A DNA stretch of 13,484 nt from Bacillota bacterium (GTDB taxonomy: Bacteria > Bacillota > DTU030). The stretch is taken from assembly GCA_012842325.1 (NCBI GenBank), contig DUTA01000036.1, positions 1-13,484 on the forward strand, in the 5' to 3' direction. The stretch's first letter is position 1. Each line of letters begins with the position of its first letter. The position numbers and the translations under genes are program-made. The notes under the pieces are model-generated. The model was not told where the DNA came from. It saw only the letters and a program-made list of their open reading frames with translations, and did no database searches. This document shows positions 1 to 6,679 of the stretch, one piece after another.

Positions 1-1
1 C

Positions 2-913
2 CGTTTCCCCGATGAGGAGCACCGGCACATCCTTGCCCGCCACCTGGATGGCCATTTCCCGGGCGTTCTGCAGGGCCTCGCTTTCCCCGATAATGTCATC
101 GAAGGTTATTATATTCCTCTCCCAGGCGGACTGCAAGACCGATTCTCTCATTTTAGTGAAATCTGAGAAGACCAGGATGGTGCCCTTTTGTTTTCCTTTG
201 ATCAGCACCGGGCTGGCGCTGATAATGAATTCGTAGCCCCGGAGGGTGACGGGCCCCACCTCGCCGTTAAAATCCTTCTCCGCCAGCCTTTTGTAGGCAG
301 CGGCGGTAATCAGATCCGGCAGAGGGGGAAACTGGCCTTGCGCCAGCTGCAGTTTTTTATTAATATAGTCATTGGTTGTAAGGATCCTTTTCTCGCTGTC
401 CAGGAACATTATTCCTTCGTTGATGGAGTTGAGCAGGGTTATCAGTTCCGAGGAGCGGTGTTCCAGGAGGGTGCTGTATTCCTTTTCCTTGAGCATTGTT
501 GAGATGATGTTGCTCAACTGACTCTCAAAGGCCATGTAGCTGTCTTTGTTGTTCAAAAGGCTGTTCCGGGCCTGCTCGGTGAAGGCGCACATGCCCAGGA
601 CACCTATGATCCTGCCGTTATACCTGATGGGAATGCAGAGTTCGGCCAGCTCCCGGCAGTCGGAAGTCCTGGTGCAGTCAAGGCAGGCGGGATCATCCTT
701 GGGGTTGGCAATGAAGTACTGCTGCCCCGTGGTGAGGCATTTTTCAAAAACCGAATGGCGGGGTGCCCTGTTTTCGAAGCACTCCTTGATAAACCTGGTC
801 GCCACCAGCCGCTGCAGGTTCTCGTCCACAATGGTAATGTCGATATTGGTGATGGCGTGGATGGTCTCCACAATGTGCTGGAGTTCGCCCTTGATGCCGT
901 CAAGCTGGCTCAT
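2..913 (-). CDS. Sigma-54-dependent transcriptional activator, C-terminus cut off by window edge
   Basis: Predicted cytoplasmic enhancer-binding protein that opens sigma-54 promoters by ATP hydrolysis. The frame is open from ATG 913 to the left edge, 304 codons, and ends inside Walker A (LLIGETG). Order: sensor of GAF-like character (about 10-130), PAS-like domain (about 150-260), then the AAA+ start (ITFDDIIGES near 272). The sensor carries a cysteine cluster, C59, C77, C80 and C86 (CX2CX5C at its core), which could bind a metal or Fe-S cluster; that is inference. AAAGGAG lies 8 nt before the start. It is divergent from a cysteine desulfidase gene that has a -24/-12 promoter, so it probably activates that operon. 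Clostridioides difficile CdsR, a sigma-54 activator of cysteine catabolism, is a plausible functional parallel. The GAFTGA loop and Fis helix-turn-helix would lie outside the window. Confidence 0.93.
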   Translation of the reverse strand, partial: MSQLDGIKGELQHIVETIHAITNIDITIVDENLQRLVATRFIKECFENRAPRHSVFEKCLTTGQQYFIANPKDDPACLDCTRTSDCRELAELCIPIRYNGRIIGVLGMCAFTEQARNSLLNNKDSYMAFESQLSNIISTMLKEKEYSTLLEHRSSELITLLNSINEGIMFLDSEKRILTTNDYINKKLQLAQGQFPPLPDLITAAAYKRLAEKDFNGEVGPVTLRGYEFIISASPVLIKGKQKGTILVFSDFTKMRESVLQSAWERNIITFDDIIGESEALQNAREMAIQVAGKDVPVLLIGET

Positions 914-970
914 CGGCAAGGCTCCTTTCGCCGGCAGAAAAAATAAAGCAGAAGTTTTATGGATAATTTT

Positions 971-999
971 AATATACCATATTTGCCTTCCCCTGTGAA
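971..999 (-). promoter_or_regulatory. Sigma-A-type promoter of the leftward activator gene
   Basis: Read on the minus strand, TTCACA (999-994) and TATATT (976-971) are separated by exactly 17 nt, each one mismatch from consensus. Start of transcription would be near 964, about 50 nt before ATG 913. The -35 element overlaps an inverted repeat, CCCCTG (990-995) with CAGGGG (1007-1012), which could be an operator. Prediction from sequence only. Confidence 0.5.
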
Positions 1000-1094
1000 C
1001 TTTGGGCAGGGGACCTCATATACTCTCTATTATTTCTGTATCGTTTCCAACCCTACTCCCGCCTTTCCTCCCGGGCCCTCCCGGTGGGTAAAGG

Positions 1095-1130
1095 TTATCA
1101 TTTTTTATAAATGCTTCTCAAAATTGATAA
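1095..1130. repeat. AT-rich inverted repeat, candidate activator-binding site
   Basis: TTATCATTTT (1095-1104) is matched by AAATTGATAA (1121-1130): 9 of 10 positions complementary, with a 16-nt centre. The centre lies about 185 bp upstream of the expected start of the desulfidase transcript, a usual distance for sigma-54 enhancer sites. The spacing is wide for a single Fis-type dimer, so it could be two half-sites or two overlapping sites. Assignment to the divergent activator is inference. Confidence 0.4.
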
Positions 1131-1269
1131 AGTTCCTTTCCCGGCAGGGGAATGCCCGGGTATCGGCTCTTGGGCCGGGAGGGGCCAGCGTTGTTCGCAA
1201 AGATGAGAAGGCCTGCCGGCGGGAGAAGGCCGGAAGCCCGGGGGACAGGGGTTTTGCCGGCCCGCCTTT

Positions 1270-1286
1270 TTGGCACACCTTTTGCA
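1270..1286 (+). promoter_or_regulatory. Sigma-54 (-24/-12) promoter of the desulfidase operon
   Basis: TTGGCAC (1270-1276) and TTGCA (1282-1286) match the consensus YTGGCACGNNNNTTGCW with only the G after GGCAC changed to A. The GG and GC doublets have the required spacing (GG at 1272-1273, GC at 1284-1285). Transcription would begin near 1297, leaving a leader of about 17 nt that begins just before the Shine-Dalgarno (GGGAGG, 1300-1305) and the ATG at 1314. The divergent sigma-54 activator gene supports the call. Confidence 0.88.
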
Positions 1287-1313
1287 ATAGCCAGGGGCGG
1301 GGAGGTAATAAGC

Positions 1314-2594
1314 ATGTCCAATTATGAGCAATTGCTGGCAATCCTGAGAAGCCAGGTCAAACCCGCCCTCGGCTGTACCGAACCCGGTGCGGTGGCCTAC
1401 GCCGTCGCCCGGGCCAAAGAATTGTTGGGAGGTGATGTGAAGGAACTGAAGATCAGGGTAGACAAGAACATTCTCAAAAACGGCATGGATGTAGGAATTC
1501 CGGGTACCGACGAACGCGGCATCGTTTTTGCCGCCGCCCTCTCCCTGGTAGTCGGGAAGGCGGAGTACGGCCTGGAGGTACTCAGGGATGTCACGGCCGC
1601 GAGCATCGAGGCGGCCAGGGAACTGGTGGAAGCAAAAATTATCAAACTGGAGCTGGAAGAAGAAACCAACGGACTTTATATCTGTGTTGATGCCATAGGT
1701 GAAAGGGACCGCTCCCGGGTCATCATCAAAGACAGCCACACCAACATTGTCTTTGAAAGCAGAAATGACGAGGTCTTGCTGGACAGGGAGCAGGCCGGGA
1801 CCGGGACTGCCGCGGAGCCCGAAGATAGCAAACAGGCGATTAAAAACTATTCCTTTGCCGAACTCATCGCTTTTGCCAGGAATATCCCCCTGGAAGAGCT
1901 GGCCTTTATTCAGGACGGAATAGACATGAACATGCGCATTGCCAGGGCCAATCTCGCGGAAAACCCGGGCATCGGGATCGGAAAGCATTTTTACGACCAG
2001 GCAAGGGACGTCTTTGAGCTGGCCAAGGCCTACACCGCCGCTGCCTCGGAAGCCCGGATGTCCGGCTATCCCCTGCCCGTCATGAGCAGCGCCGGCTCGG
2101 GCAACCACGGCCTGGTGGCCATTATCCCCATCGCCGTGGTCGGGGCCGAAAAGGGCCTCGCCCGGGAACAGATTCTGCGCGCGGTGACCCTGAGTCACCT
2201 GATCACCATCTATGTCAAGGCTTATACCGGCCCCCTTTCTCCCGTCTGCGGCTGCGGCATTGCGGCGGGGGTGGGCTGCGCCGCCGGACTGACCTACCTG
2301 CTGGGCGGTGACAGTGACCAGATTGTGGCTGCTGTCAACAATATGGTGGCAGGCCTCACCGGCATGCTCTGTGATGGTGCCAAATTGGGCTGCTCCTACA
2401 AGCTTTCCATAGCCGTCGATGCGGCGATGGATGCGGCCAATTTGGCCCTGAAAAACATCACCATACCCCCTGACAACGGGATCCTGGGACAGACGGCCGA
2501 GGAGACGGTTCAGAACATGGCTCTGGTTTCCCGGGTTGGTATGAACAATACCGACAGCGTTATCCTCGATGTTATGCTACAAAAGTGCCTGTAG
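1314..2594 (+). CDS. cdsB: L-cysteine desulfidase family protein (UPF0597/CyuA/CdsB, serine dehydratase alpha-like)
   Basis: 426 aa, normal length for the family. Members are cytoplasmic [4Fe-4S] enzymes that split L-cysteine into pyruvate, ammonia and sulfide; some may prefer serine or another amino acid. Visible signatures are LGCTEPGA with C21, the proposed catalytic cysteine; the SAGSGNHG motif; SPVCGCGIAAGVGC with C312, C314 and C322; and MLCDGAKLGC with C353 and C360. The last pair, 7 residues apart, and a cysteine about 40 residues earlier match the spacing of cluster ligands in the characterised archaeal enzyme. ATG 1314 is chosen because GGGAGG lies 8 nt before it and family homology begins there; an upstream in-frame start at 1152 would cross the sigma-54 promoter. 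First gene of an operon, 32 nt before the transporter. The symbol rests on family and context; the substrate is not proven. Confidence 0.9.
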   Translation: MSNYEQLLAILRSQVKPALGCTEPGAVAYAVARAKELLGGDVKELKIRVDKNILKNGMDVGIPGTDERGIVFAAALSLVVGKAEYGLEVLRDVTAASIEAARELVEAKIIKLELEEETNGLYICVDAIGERDRSRVIIKDSHTNIVFESRNDEVLLDREQAGTGTAAEPEDSKQAIKNYSFAELIAFARNIPLEELAFIQDGIDMNMRIARANLAENPGIGIGKHFYDQARDVFELAKAYTAAASEARMSGYPLPVMSSAGSGNHGLVAIIPIAVVGAEKGLAREQILRAVTLSHLITIYVKAYTGPLSPVCGCGIAAGVGCAAGLTYLLGGDSDQIVAAVNNMVAGLTGMLCDGAKLGCSYKLSIAVDAAMDAANLALKNITIPPDNGILGQTAEETVQNMALVSRVGMNNTDSVILDVMLQKCL

Positions 2595-2626
2595 CAGAAC
2601 ATTAATAACAAAAGGGAGGCATTATC

Positions 2627-3823
2627 GTGAGTAATATTGTTGCGTTCCTCATTTTGGCCATCGTCTATTATATCGGTGAGTTTATTGGTACCAAGAGCAA
2701 GGCCTGGATCCCATCGGTCTTCGTCATCGCGGCCCTGTTCCTGGTAGGGTACTGGACCTTCTTCCCCAAGGACATCGTCGAGCTGGCCGGGATGGGACCA
2801 CCGCTGGGTGGTATTCTCGTCATCATGCTCTGCATCACCCACATGGGCACCATCATCAGCATCAGGCAGCTCATGCAGCAGTGGAAGGTTATTCTCATCG
2901 CCCTTGCGGGACTCACCGGGATGGTAGCTTTTTGCTGGTTTTTGGCCATGCCCCTGGCCGGTAGGGAATATGTCATTGCCGGTCTCCCGCCCCTTACCGG
3001 CGGTATTGTGGCAGCCGTCATGATGAGTGAAGCCGCTTTGGAGCGGGGTTTGACGGCCGCGGCTGTCCTGGCCATTGCCATGTATGCCTGCCAGGGCTTT
3101 GTCGGCTATCCCCTCACAGCGGTGGCGCTGAAGATCGAAGGCAGGAAGCTCCTGGAGGAATTCCGCAGCGGCAAGCATCAGGTGGCTGCTGCCGGTGAAA
3201 TCGACGAAGCGGCCGGCAACATGAAGGTGGAGGAGGAACCGCGGCGGAAGCTGATCCCGCCCATGCCGGAAAAATACACCACCACGGCCTTCATTCTCGG
3301 GAAAATGGCCATATCTGCCTATATTTCCAGCCTGCTGGGTTCCATAACCGGCCTGAACCAGGCGGTCTGGGCCCTGATCGTGGGTATTGTCTTGACCGAG
3401 ATCGGTTTCCTGGATCGGGACTCCCTCAACAAGGCCAAGTCCTACGGCTTTTTGATGTATGTGCTGATGGTTTACGTCTTTGCCGGTCTGAAGGATGCCA
3501 CTCCCCAGATGCTGATGGATACCCTGGGACCCATGGCTATAATCATCGTAATCGGTGTTACCGGGATGGTTCTCTTCTCTATCGTAGCCGGTAAAATCCT
3601 GGGCATCAGCTGGAACATGGCCTGTGCCGTTTCCCTCACGGCCCTGTACGGCTTCCCGCCCAACTATATCCTGACTGAAGAAGCCTGCAAGGCCCTGGCC
3701 GAGAACAAAGAAGAACACGAGTTCCTCATGGGCAAGATGCTGCCCATGATGATCGTGGGCGGCTTTGTCACCGTCACCATCACCTCGGTTATTATCGCCG
3801 GTATCTTTGTCAACCTGTTCTAA
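2627..3823 (+). CDS. Polytopic membrane protein, probable transporter of the desulfidase operon
   Basis: 398 aa, starting at GTG 2627 with GGGAGG 7 nt upstream. About 11-12 hydrophobic segments are visible. Six or so (residues about 3-170) are followed by a charged cytoplasmic-looking loop (about 178-215) and a second hydrophobic half (about 218-398). The PPLTGGIVAAVMMSEAA stretch (about 120-136) is a glycine-rich re-entrant-like segment of the kind seen in GltS-type carriers with two half-repeats; this is a resemblance, not a family assignment. It lies between a cysteine-degrading enzyme and an amidohydrolase in one transcription unit, so import of cysteine, a cysteine conjugate or a small peptide is the natural inference. 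Export of an end product is the alternative. I cannot name the family with certainty. Confidence 0.85.
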   Translation: MSNIVAFLILAIVYYIGEFIGTKSKAWIPSVFVIAALFLVGYWTFFPKDIVELAGMGPPLGGILVIMLCITHMGTIISIRQLMQQWKVILIALAGLTGMVAFCWFLAMPLAGREYVIAGLPPLTGGIVAAVMMSEAALERGLTAAAVLAIAMYACQGFVGYPLTAVALKIEGRKLLEEFRSGKHQVAAAGEIDEAAGNMKVEEEPRRKLIPPMPEKYTTTAFILGKMAISAYISSLLGSITGLNQAVWALIVGIVLTEIGFLDRDSLNKAKSYGFLMYVLMVYVFAGLKDATPQMLMDTLGPMAIIIVIGVTGMVLFSIVAGKILGISWNMACAVSLTALYGFPPNYILTEEACKALAENKEEHEFLMGKMLPMMIVGGFVTVTITSVIIAGIFVNLF

Positions 3824-3847
3824 CGGGCAGAGGGCGACAGAAGGGTC

Positions 3848-3899
3848 CGGCACTCAAGGCGGGCCGGCTTTCGTCAACGGGCAGGCCCCTTGAGTGCCG
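3848..3899. repeat. Perfect 12-bp inverted repeat between transporter and amidohydrolase genes
   Basis: CGGCACTCAAGG (3848-3859) is exactly complementary to CCTTGAGTGCCG (3888-3899), with a 28-nt GC-rich loop. It ends 24 nt before the ATG of the amidohydrolase gene. No T-run follows, so a simple terminator is unlikely. An mRNA-processing or stabilising hairpin that sets the ratio of the two proteins, or a protein-binding operator, are options. Confidence 0.6.
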
Positions 3900-3923
3900 A
3901 CTCCCCAAACAAAGAGGAGTGAG

Positions 3924-5102
3924 ATGAGGATTATGGTTATAAAGGAACTGGCCGAAAAGTATAAAGACTATATTATCGAGCGGAGAAGGTTTTTTCACCA
4001 GATACCCGAGCTCAGCTTTGAGGAAGTAGAGACCACCAAGGCCCTGGTGGAAGAACTGGAGGCTATGGGGATCGAGGTCCAAACCTTCCCCGACTACACC
4101 GGTGTGGTGGGTTACATCCGGGGGGGCAAGAAGGGGAAAACCGTCATGCTCCGGGCCGATATCGACGCCCTGCCCATGGAGGAGCACACCGGCCTTCCCT
4201 TTGCCGCCACCAACGGCAAAATGCACGCCTGCGGCCATGACGCCCACATCGCCATGCTGCTGGGGGCGGCAAAAATCCTGGTGGAAATCAAGGACCAGCT
4301 GGAGGGGGACGTAAAACTCCTCTTCCAGGCCGCCGAGGAATCCTGCTACGGGGCCAAGTATTATGTGGAAAAGGGCGTCCTAGATGATGTGGACGCCATC
4401 TTCGGGATGCACATCTGGGGGACCCTGGAAGCGCCTTACATGTGCCTGGAGCCCGGCGGCCGGATGGCCTCCTGCGACAATTTCAAGATCACCGTTTCCG
4501 GCCAGGCGGCCCACGGCTCCGCCCCTCACCTGGGGAAGGACGCCATCGTGGCGGCCGCGGCCATTATCAACAACATCCAGACCTTTGTCAGCAGGGTAAA
4601 CGATCCCCTGAACCCCCTGGTGGTCACCATCGGCACCATCAAAGGGGGCCAGAGATTCAACATTATTGCCGACCGGGTGGAGATGGAAGGGACCATCCGG
4701 ACCTATTCCCGGGAGCTGCGGAACACCATCGAAGAGCGCCTGCGGAAGATCATTGTCGACACCGCCAGCGCCCTCGGCTGCGAGGCGGAGCTGGAATACT
4801 ACTACTACCCGGGTCCCATCATCAATGAGCATGAAGACCTGAACAGGCTTGCCCGGGAGGCTGCCATCAAGCTCTACGGCGAAGAATACCTGGTTTCTAT
4901 GCCGAAACTCATGGGCTCTGAGGACTTTGCCTACTTCATGGAGAAGGTGCCCGGCTTCTACGGCTTTATCGGTGCCCTCAACAAAGAAAAGGGCATCATC
5001 TACTCCAATCACAGCGACAAATTCACCGTGGATGAAGACGTGCTGCACCGGGGCAGCGCCCTCTACGCCCAGTTTGCCCACGACTTTTTGGCGGCCAAAT
5101 AA
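3924..5102 (+). CDS. M20D family amidohydrolase / metal-dependent aminoacylase
   Basis: 392 aa, close to the usual length. M20D enzymes (N-acyl-amino-acid and IAA-amino-acid amidohydrolases) cleave acyl groups from amino acids with a two-metal centre in the cytoplasm. The ligand set is complete: C103 and H105 in HACGHDAH, E138/E139 in AAEES, H163 in GMHIWG and H363 in NHSDKF. The usual PAEE is AAEE here, a mild variation. The dimerisation or lid domain (about 180-290) contains the AAHGSAPHLGKDA stretch. ATG 3924 is preferred because GGAG lies 4-5 nt upstream; ATG 3933 is a possible alternative. It sits 100 nt after the transporter, behind an inverted repeat. In this operon it probably frees cysteine or a relative from an N-acyl or peptidyl form for the desulfidase, but the substrate cannot be read from sequence. 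Confidence 0.9.
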   Translation: MRIMVIKELAEKYKDYIIERRRFFHQIPELSFEEVETTKALVEELEAMGIEVQTFPDYTGVVGYIRGGKKGKTVMLRADIDALPMEEHTGLPFAATNGKMHACGHDAHIAMLLGAAKILVEIKDQLEGDVKLLFQAAEESCYGAKYYVEKGVLDDVDAIFGMHIWGTLEAPYMCLEPGGRMASCDNFKITVSGQAAHGSAPHLGKDAIVAAAAIINNIQTFVSRVNDPLNPLVVTIGTIKGGQRFNIIADRVEMEGTIRTYSRELRNTIEERLRKIIVDTASALGCEAELEYYYYPGPIINEHEDLNRLAREAAIKLYGEEYLVSMPKLMGSEDFAYFMEKVPGFYGFIGALNKEKGIIYSNHSDKFTVDEDVLHRGSALYAQFAHDFLAAK

Positions 5103-5132
5103 CAATTTTCGCCAATAAATACCCCTTCAGTT

Positions 5133-5161
5133 GGGAGCATGGGTCAAGGCCCATGCTCTTT
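5133..5161 (+). terminator. Terminator of the desulfidase operon
   Basis: GAGCATGGG (5135-5143) pairs perfectly with CCCATGCTC (5150-5158) around a 6-nt loop, extended by two G-T pairs, and is followed by a short T-run (TTT). It lies 30 nt after the amidohydrolase stop. The T tract is weak, so some read-through is possible. Confidence 0.65.
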
Positions 5162-5234
5162 GATATCTCAGGGGGGCCTGGGTCTGAAAATTATCCCCCT
5201 GTTGGCAGGGAAATGGGAATTGGGCAAAGAATAA

Positions 5235-5243
5235 TGCTAGAAT
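5235..5243 (+). promoter_or_regulatory. Possible extended -10 promoter of the BMC gene
   Basis: TGCTAGAAT fits an extended -10 element (TGN plus TAGAAT, one mismatch from TATAAT). No convincing -35 lies 16-18 nt upstream; TTGGCA at 5202 is too far away. Transcription from near 5250 would include the hairpin at 5254-5285 in the leader. Confidence 0.3.
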
Positions 5244-5253
5244 AATCAGGCTG

Positions 5254-5285
5254 CCCTGCCGGCCGGGTTTTACACCGGGGCAGGG
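5254..5285 (+). promoter_or_regulatory. Hairpin in the leader of the BMC gene
   Basis: CCCTGCC (5254-5260) pairs with GGCAGGG (5279-5285), and CCGG (5263-5266) with CCGG (5275-5278), giving an 11-bp stem with a 2-nt bulge and an 8-nt loop. No T-run follows, and the stem ends 31 nt before the start codon. It may stabilise the mRNA or be part of a control element; I do not recognise a known riboswitch. Confidence 0.45.
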
Positions 5286-5316
5286 GAAGCACTCTGCCGA
5301 AAGTTGGGGTGAAAAC

Positions 5317-5934
5317 ATGTTGGAACTCCGGGCCTATGCCTATCTCGACAGCCTCCAGCCCCAGTTTGCCGCCCTGACGGCCGCCCTGGTGCAGGGGAAC
5401 TTCCCCCGGGCCAACGATGCCGCCCTCTACCTGGAGGTGGCGCCGGGAATCGAGGTCTACCGCCTGATCGATATTGCCCTGAAGGCCAGCAGGGTGGAAC
5501 TGGGCTATCAGATGGTGGAGCGGCAGTTCGGGATGCTGGAATTCCATTCTCCTTCCCAGTCCGATGTCCTCACCGCGGGCGAGGCCATCCTGGCAGCCTT
5601 GGGGAAAAGGCCGGAAGATGCCCTGCCGCCCAACCTGATCGCCGCCACCATCGTCCGGCGGGTAGATCCCCACCAGGCCCAGATTCTCAACCGCTCCAAG
5701 GCCGGTTCCCTCCTCCTGCCCGGTTCAACCCTCTGCGTCATTGAGGTGGAGCCGGCTGCCTATGCCGTGCTGGCCGCCAACGAGGCGGAGAAGGTCGCCG
5801 CCATCAACCTCATCGACACCTGGACCTTTGGCGTCTACGGCCGGGTCTTCTTCTCCGGCACCGAGGCCGAGGTCAAGGTGGCGGCAGCGCGGATCAAGGA
5901 TCTCTTCGGCTGGAAGGGCAGTTTGGGGGATTAG
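5317..5934 (+). CDS. Bacterial microcompartment shell protein with two BMC domains (BMC-T-like)
   Basis: 205 aa, the size expected for a tandem-BMC protein that forms pseudohexameric trimers in the facets of a protein shell. The first domain (about 36-96) shows the alpha-beta pattern EVYRLIDIALKASRVELG followed by a tail ending DVLTAGEAILAALG. The second (about 138-196) shows STLCVIEVEPAAYAVLAANEAEK followed by GRVFFSGTEAEVKVAAARI, the typical closing strand and helix. Start ATG 5317 has GGGGTGA 5 nt upstream. No other shell, vertex, aldehyde dehydrogenase or signature enzyme gene is in the window, so it is an orphan shell gene or a satellite of a locus elsewhere. Terminators on both sides suggest a single-gene unit. 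The family call is by pattern, not by search; the exact subtype is unassigned. Confidence 0.75.
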   Translation: MLELRAYAYLDSLQPQFAALTAALVQGNFPRANDAALYLEVAPGIEVYRLIDIALKASRVELGYQMVERQFGMLEFHSPSQSDVLTAGEAILAALGKRPEDALPPNLIAATIVRRVDPHQAQILNRSKAGSLLLPGSTLCVIEVEPAAYAVLAANEAEKVAAINLIDTWTFGVYGRVFFSGTEAEVKVAAARIKDLFGWKGSLGD

Positions 5935-5952
5935 TAGTGATCTTGGTGTTTT

Positions 5953-5971
5953 CCTTCTCCGGAAGGTTTTT
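5953..5971 (+). terminator. Short terminator after the BMC gene
   Basis: CCTTC (5953-5957) pairs with GAAGG (5962-5966) around TCCG, a UNCG-type tetraloop closed by C-G, and is followed by TTTTT. The stem is only 5 bp but the tetraloop is unusually stable. It lies about 20 nt after the BMC stop. Confidence 0.5.
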
Positions 5972-6026
5972 AACATGTTTTATGGAATAACTCCAAAAGT
6001 AGGTTATGCCCAAAGGAGGTTTCGGA

Positions 6027-6500
6027 ATGGAATTTGTGGCCAGGGAGATTATGACCACTCCTGTCATCTCTGTGGGGCCGGAAACCAAGCTGGCAGAGGT
6101 TGTCAGGGTTATGGCGGAGAAGAACATCAGCGGCGTGCCGGTGGTGGATGGGGAGAACGTGGTGGTGGGCATCATCAGTGAGACGGATATTGTGGCTTAC
6201 GCCGGGAAAACCGAGGCGGTCCGCCTGATCGGTTCCTCGGCCTGGATTTCCCCTTACGAGGAAAGGACCGGGGGCGTAATGTACCGGAAGGGCTTTGAGC
6301 TGCTGGCCAATACCCCCGTGGAAAGGGTTATGGCCAAAAAGGTAATCACTGTGAAGGAAGACACCCCCGGCCTGGAGGTGGCCCGGATAATGAACAGGAA
6401 GAAGATCAACCGGGTGCCGGTGGTGGACGCCGCCGGTAAGCTGGTGGGGCTGATTACCCGGGCTGATCTGGTCCGGGCCCTGGCGGAAAGGGGAACTTGA
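6027..6500 (+). CDS. Two-CBS-domain protein
   Basis: 157 aa made almost entirely of a CBS pair (Bateman module), which binds adenine nucleotides or S-adenosyl compounds and acts as an energy or ligand sensor. CBS1 spans about 1-60 (REIMTTPVISVGPETKLAEV ... GVPVVDGE ... GIISETDIV). CBS2 spans about 98-155 (VERVMAKKVITVKEDTPGLEV ... RVPVVDAAGKLVGLITRADLV). The linker between them (about 64-95) contains a variable insert. ATG 6027 is chosen over 6006 because a perfect AAAGGAGG (6012-6019) lies 7 nt before it. No effector domain is attached, so it must act on a partner. It stands alone between two terminators; its partner is not apparent from context. Confidence 0.92.
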   Translation: MEFVAREIMTTPVISVGPETKLAEVVRVMAEKNISGVPVVDGENVVVGIISETDIVAYAGKTEAVRLIGSSAWISPYEERTGGVMYRKGFELLANTPVERVMAKKVITVKEDTPGLEVARIMNRKKINRVPVVDAAGKLVGLITRADLVRALAERGT

Positions 6501-6525
6501 GAGAAAAAGTATATTTCTTCAATTG

Positions 6526-6551
6526 CACCAGGTCCAGCGCCTGGTGTTTTT
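6526..6551 (+). terminator. Terminator after the CBS gene
   Basis: CACCAGG (6526-6532) pairs with CCTGGTG (6540-6546) around a 7-nt loop, followed directly by TTTTT. A standard intrinsic terminator 25 nt after the CBS stop; it separates this gene from the DUF447 operon. Confidence 0.8.
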
Positions 6552-6679
6552 ATATGGGGAGATGCTTGAAAGTGTAGCAAAATAGAACACAGGCAGGCAG
6601 GAGTTTTCCCACTTGTGACAAATTTAATAGAAATAACATGAAGGGACGGGCAGGGCGGGAGGGGAAGGGAGGAGAACCG

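Larger units (their letters stand above)
914..1313. other. Divergent intergenic control region, 400 bp
   Basis: This stretch separates the leftward activator gene from the rightward desulfidase operon. The part near the activator is AT-rich and holds a likely sigma-A promoter read leftward (971-999). The middle holds an AT-rich inverted repeat (1095-1130), a candidate activator site. The part from about 1140 to 1265 is GC-rich with scattered CCCGGG/GGCCGG palindromes and no clear function. The right end holds the -24/-12 promoter (1270-1286) and the desulfidase ribosome binding site. Open frames crossing the region show no recognisable protein, and the desulfidase frame upstream of ATG 1314 does not resemble the family. 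Confidence 0.7.

Noticed and set aside
1152..1313. In-frame upstream extension of the desulfidase gene
   Set aside because: The extension would be encoded across the sigma-54 promoter, and family homology begins at the ATG at 1314, which has a strong Shine-Dalgarno.
1098..2198. Long minus-strand open frame (366 codons) opposite the desulfidase gene
   Set aside because: It is antisense to a clearly recognisable family protein with intact motifs. Such long shadows are common in GC-rich coding DNA; no domain is recognisable and no ribosome binding site supports it.
2510..3853. 447-codon minus-strand open frame opposite the transporter gene
   Set aside because: Its composition (rich in His, Gly, Asp, Gln) is the mirror of a hydrophobic plus-strand membrane protein. 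No family signature was seen.
5202..5226. Possible sigma-54 promoter starting TTGGCA upstream of the BMC gene
   Set aside because: No TTGC doublet occurs at the required spacing after GG, so it does not meet the -24/-12 rule.
6552..6679. Sigma-A promoter for the DUF447 operon
   Set aside because: AT-rich stretches such as TTTAAT and TTGTGA are present, but no -35/-10 pair with 16-18 nt spacing could be found, so no promoter is called although one must lie nearby.
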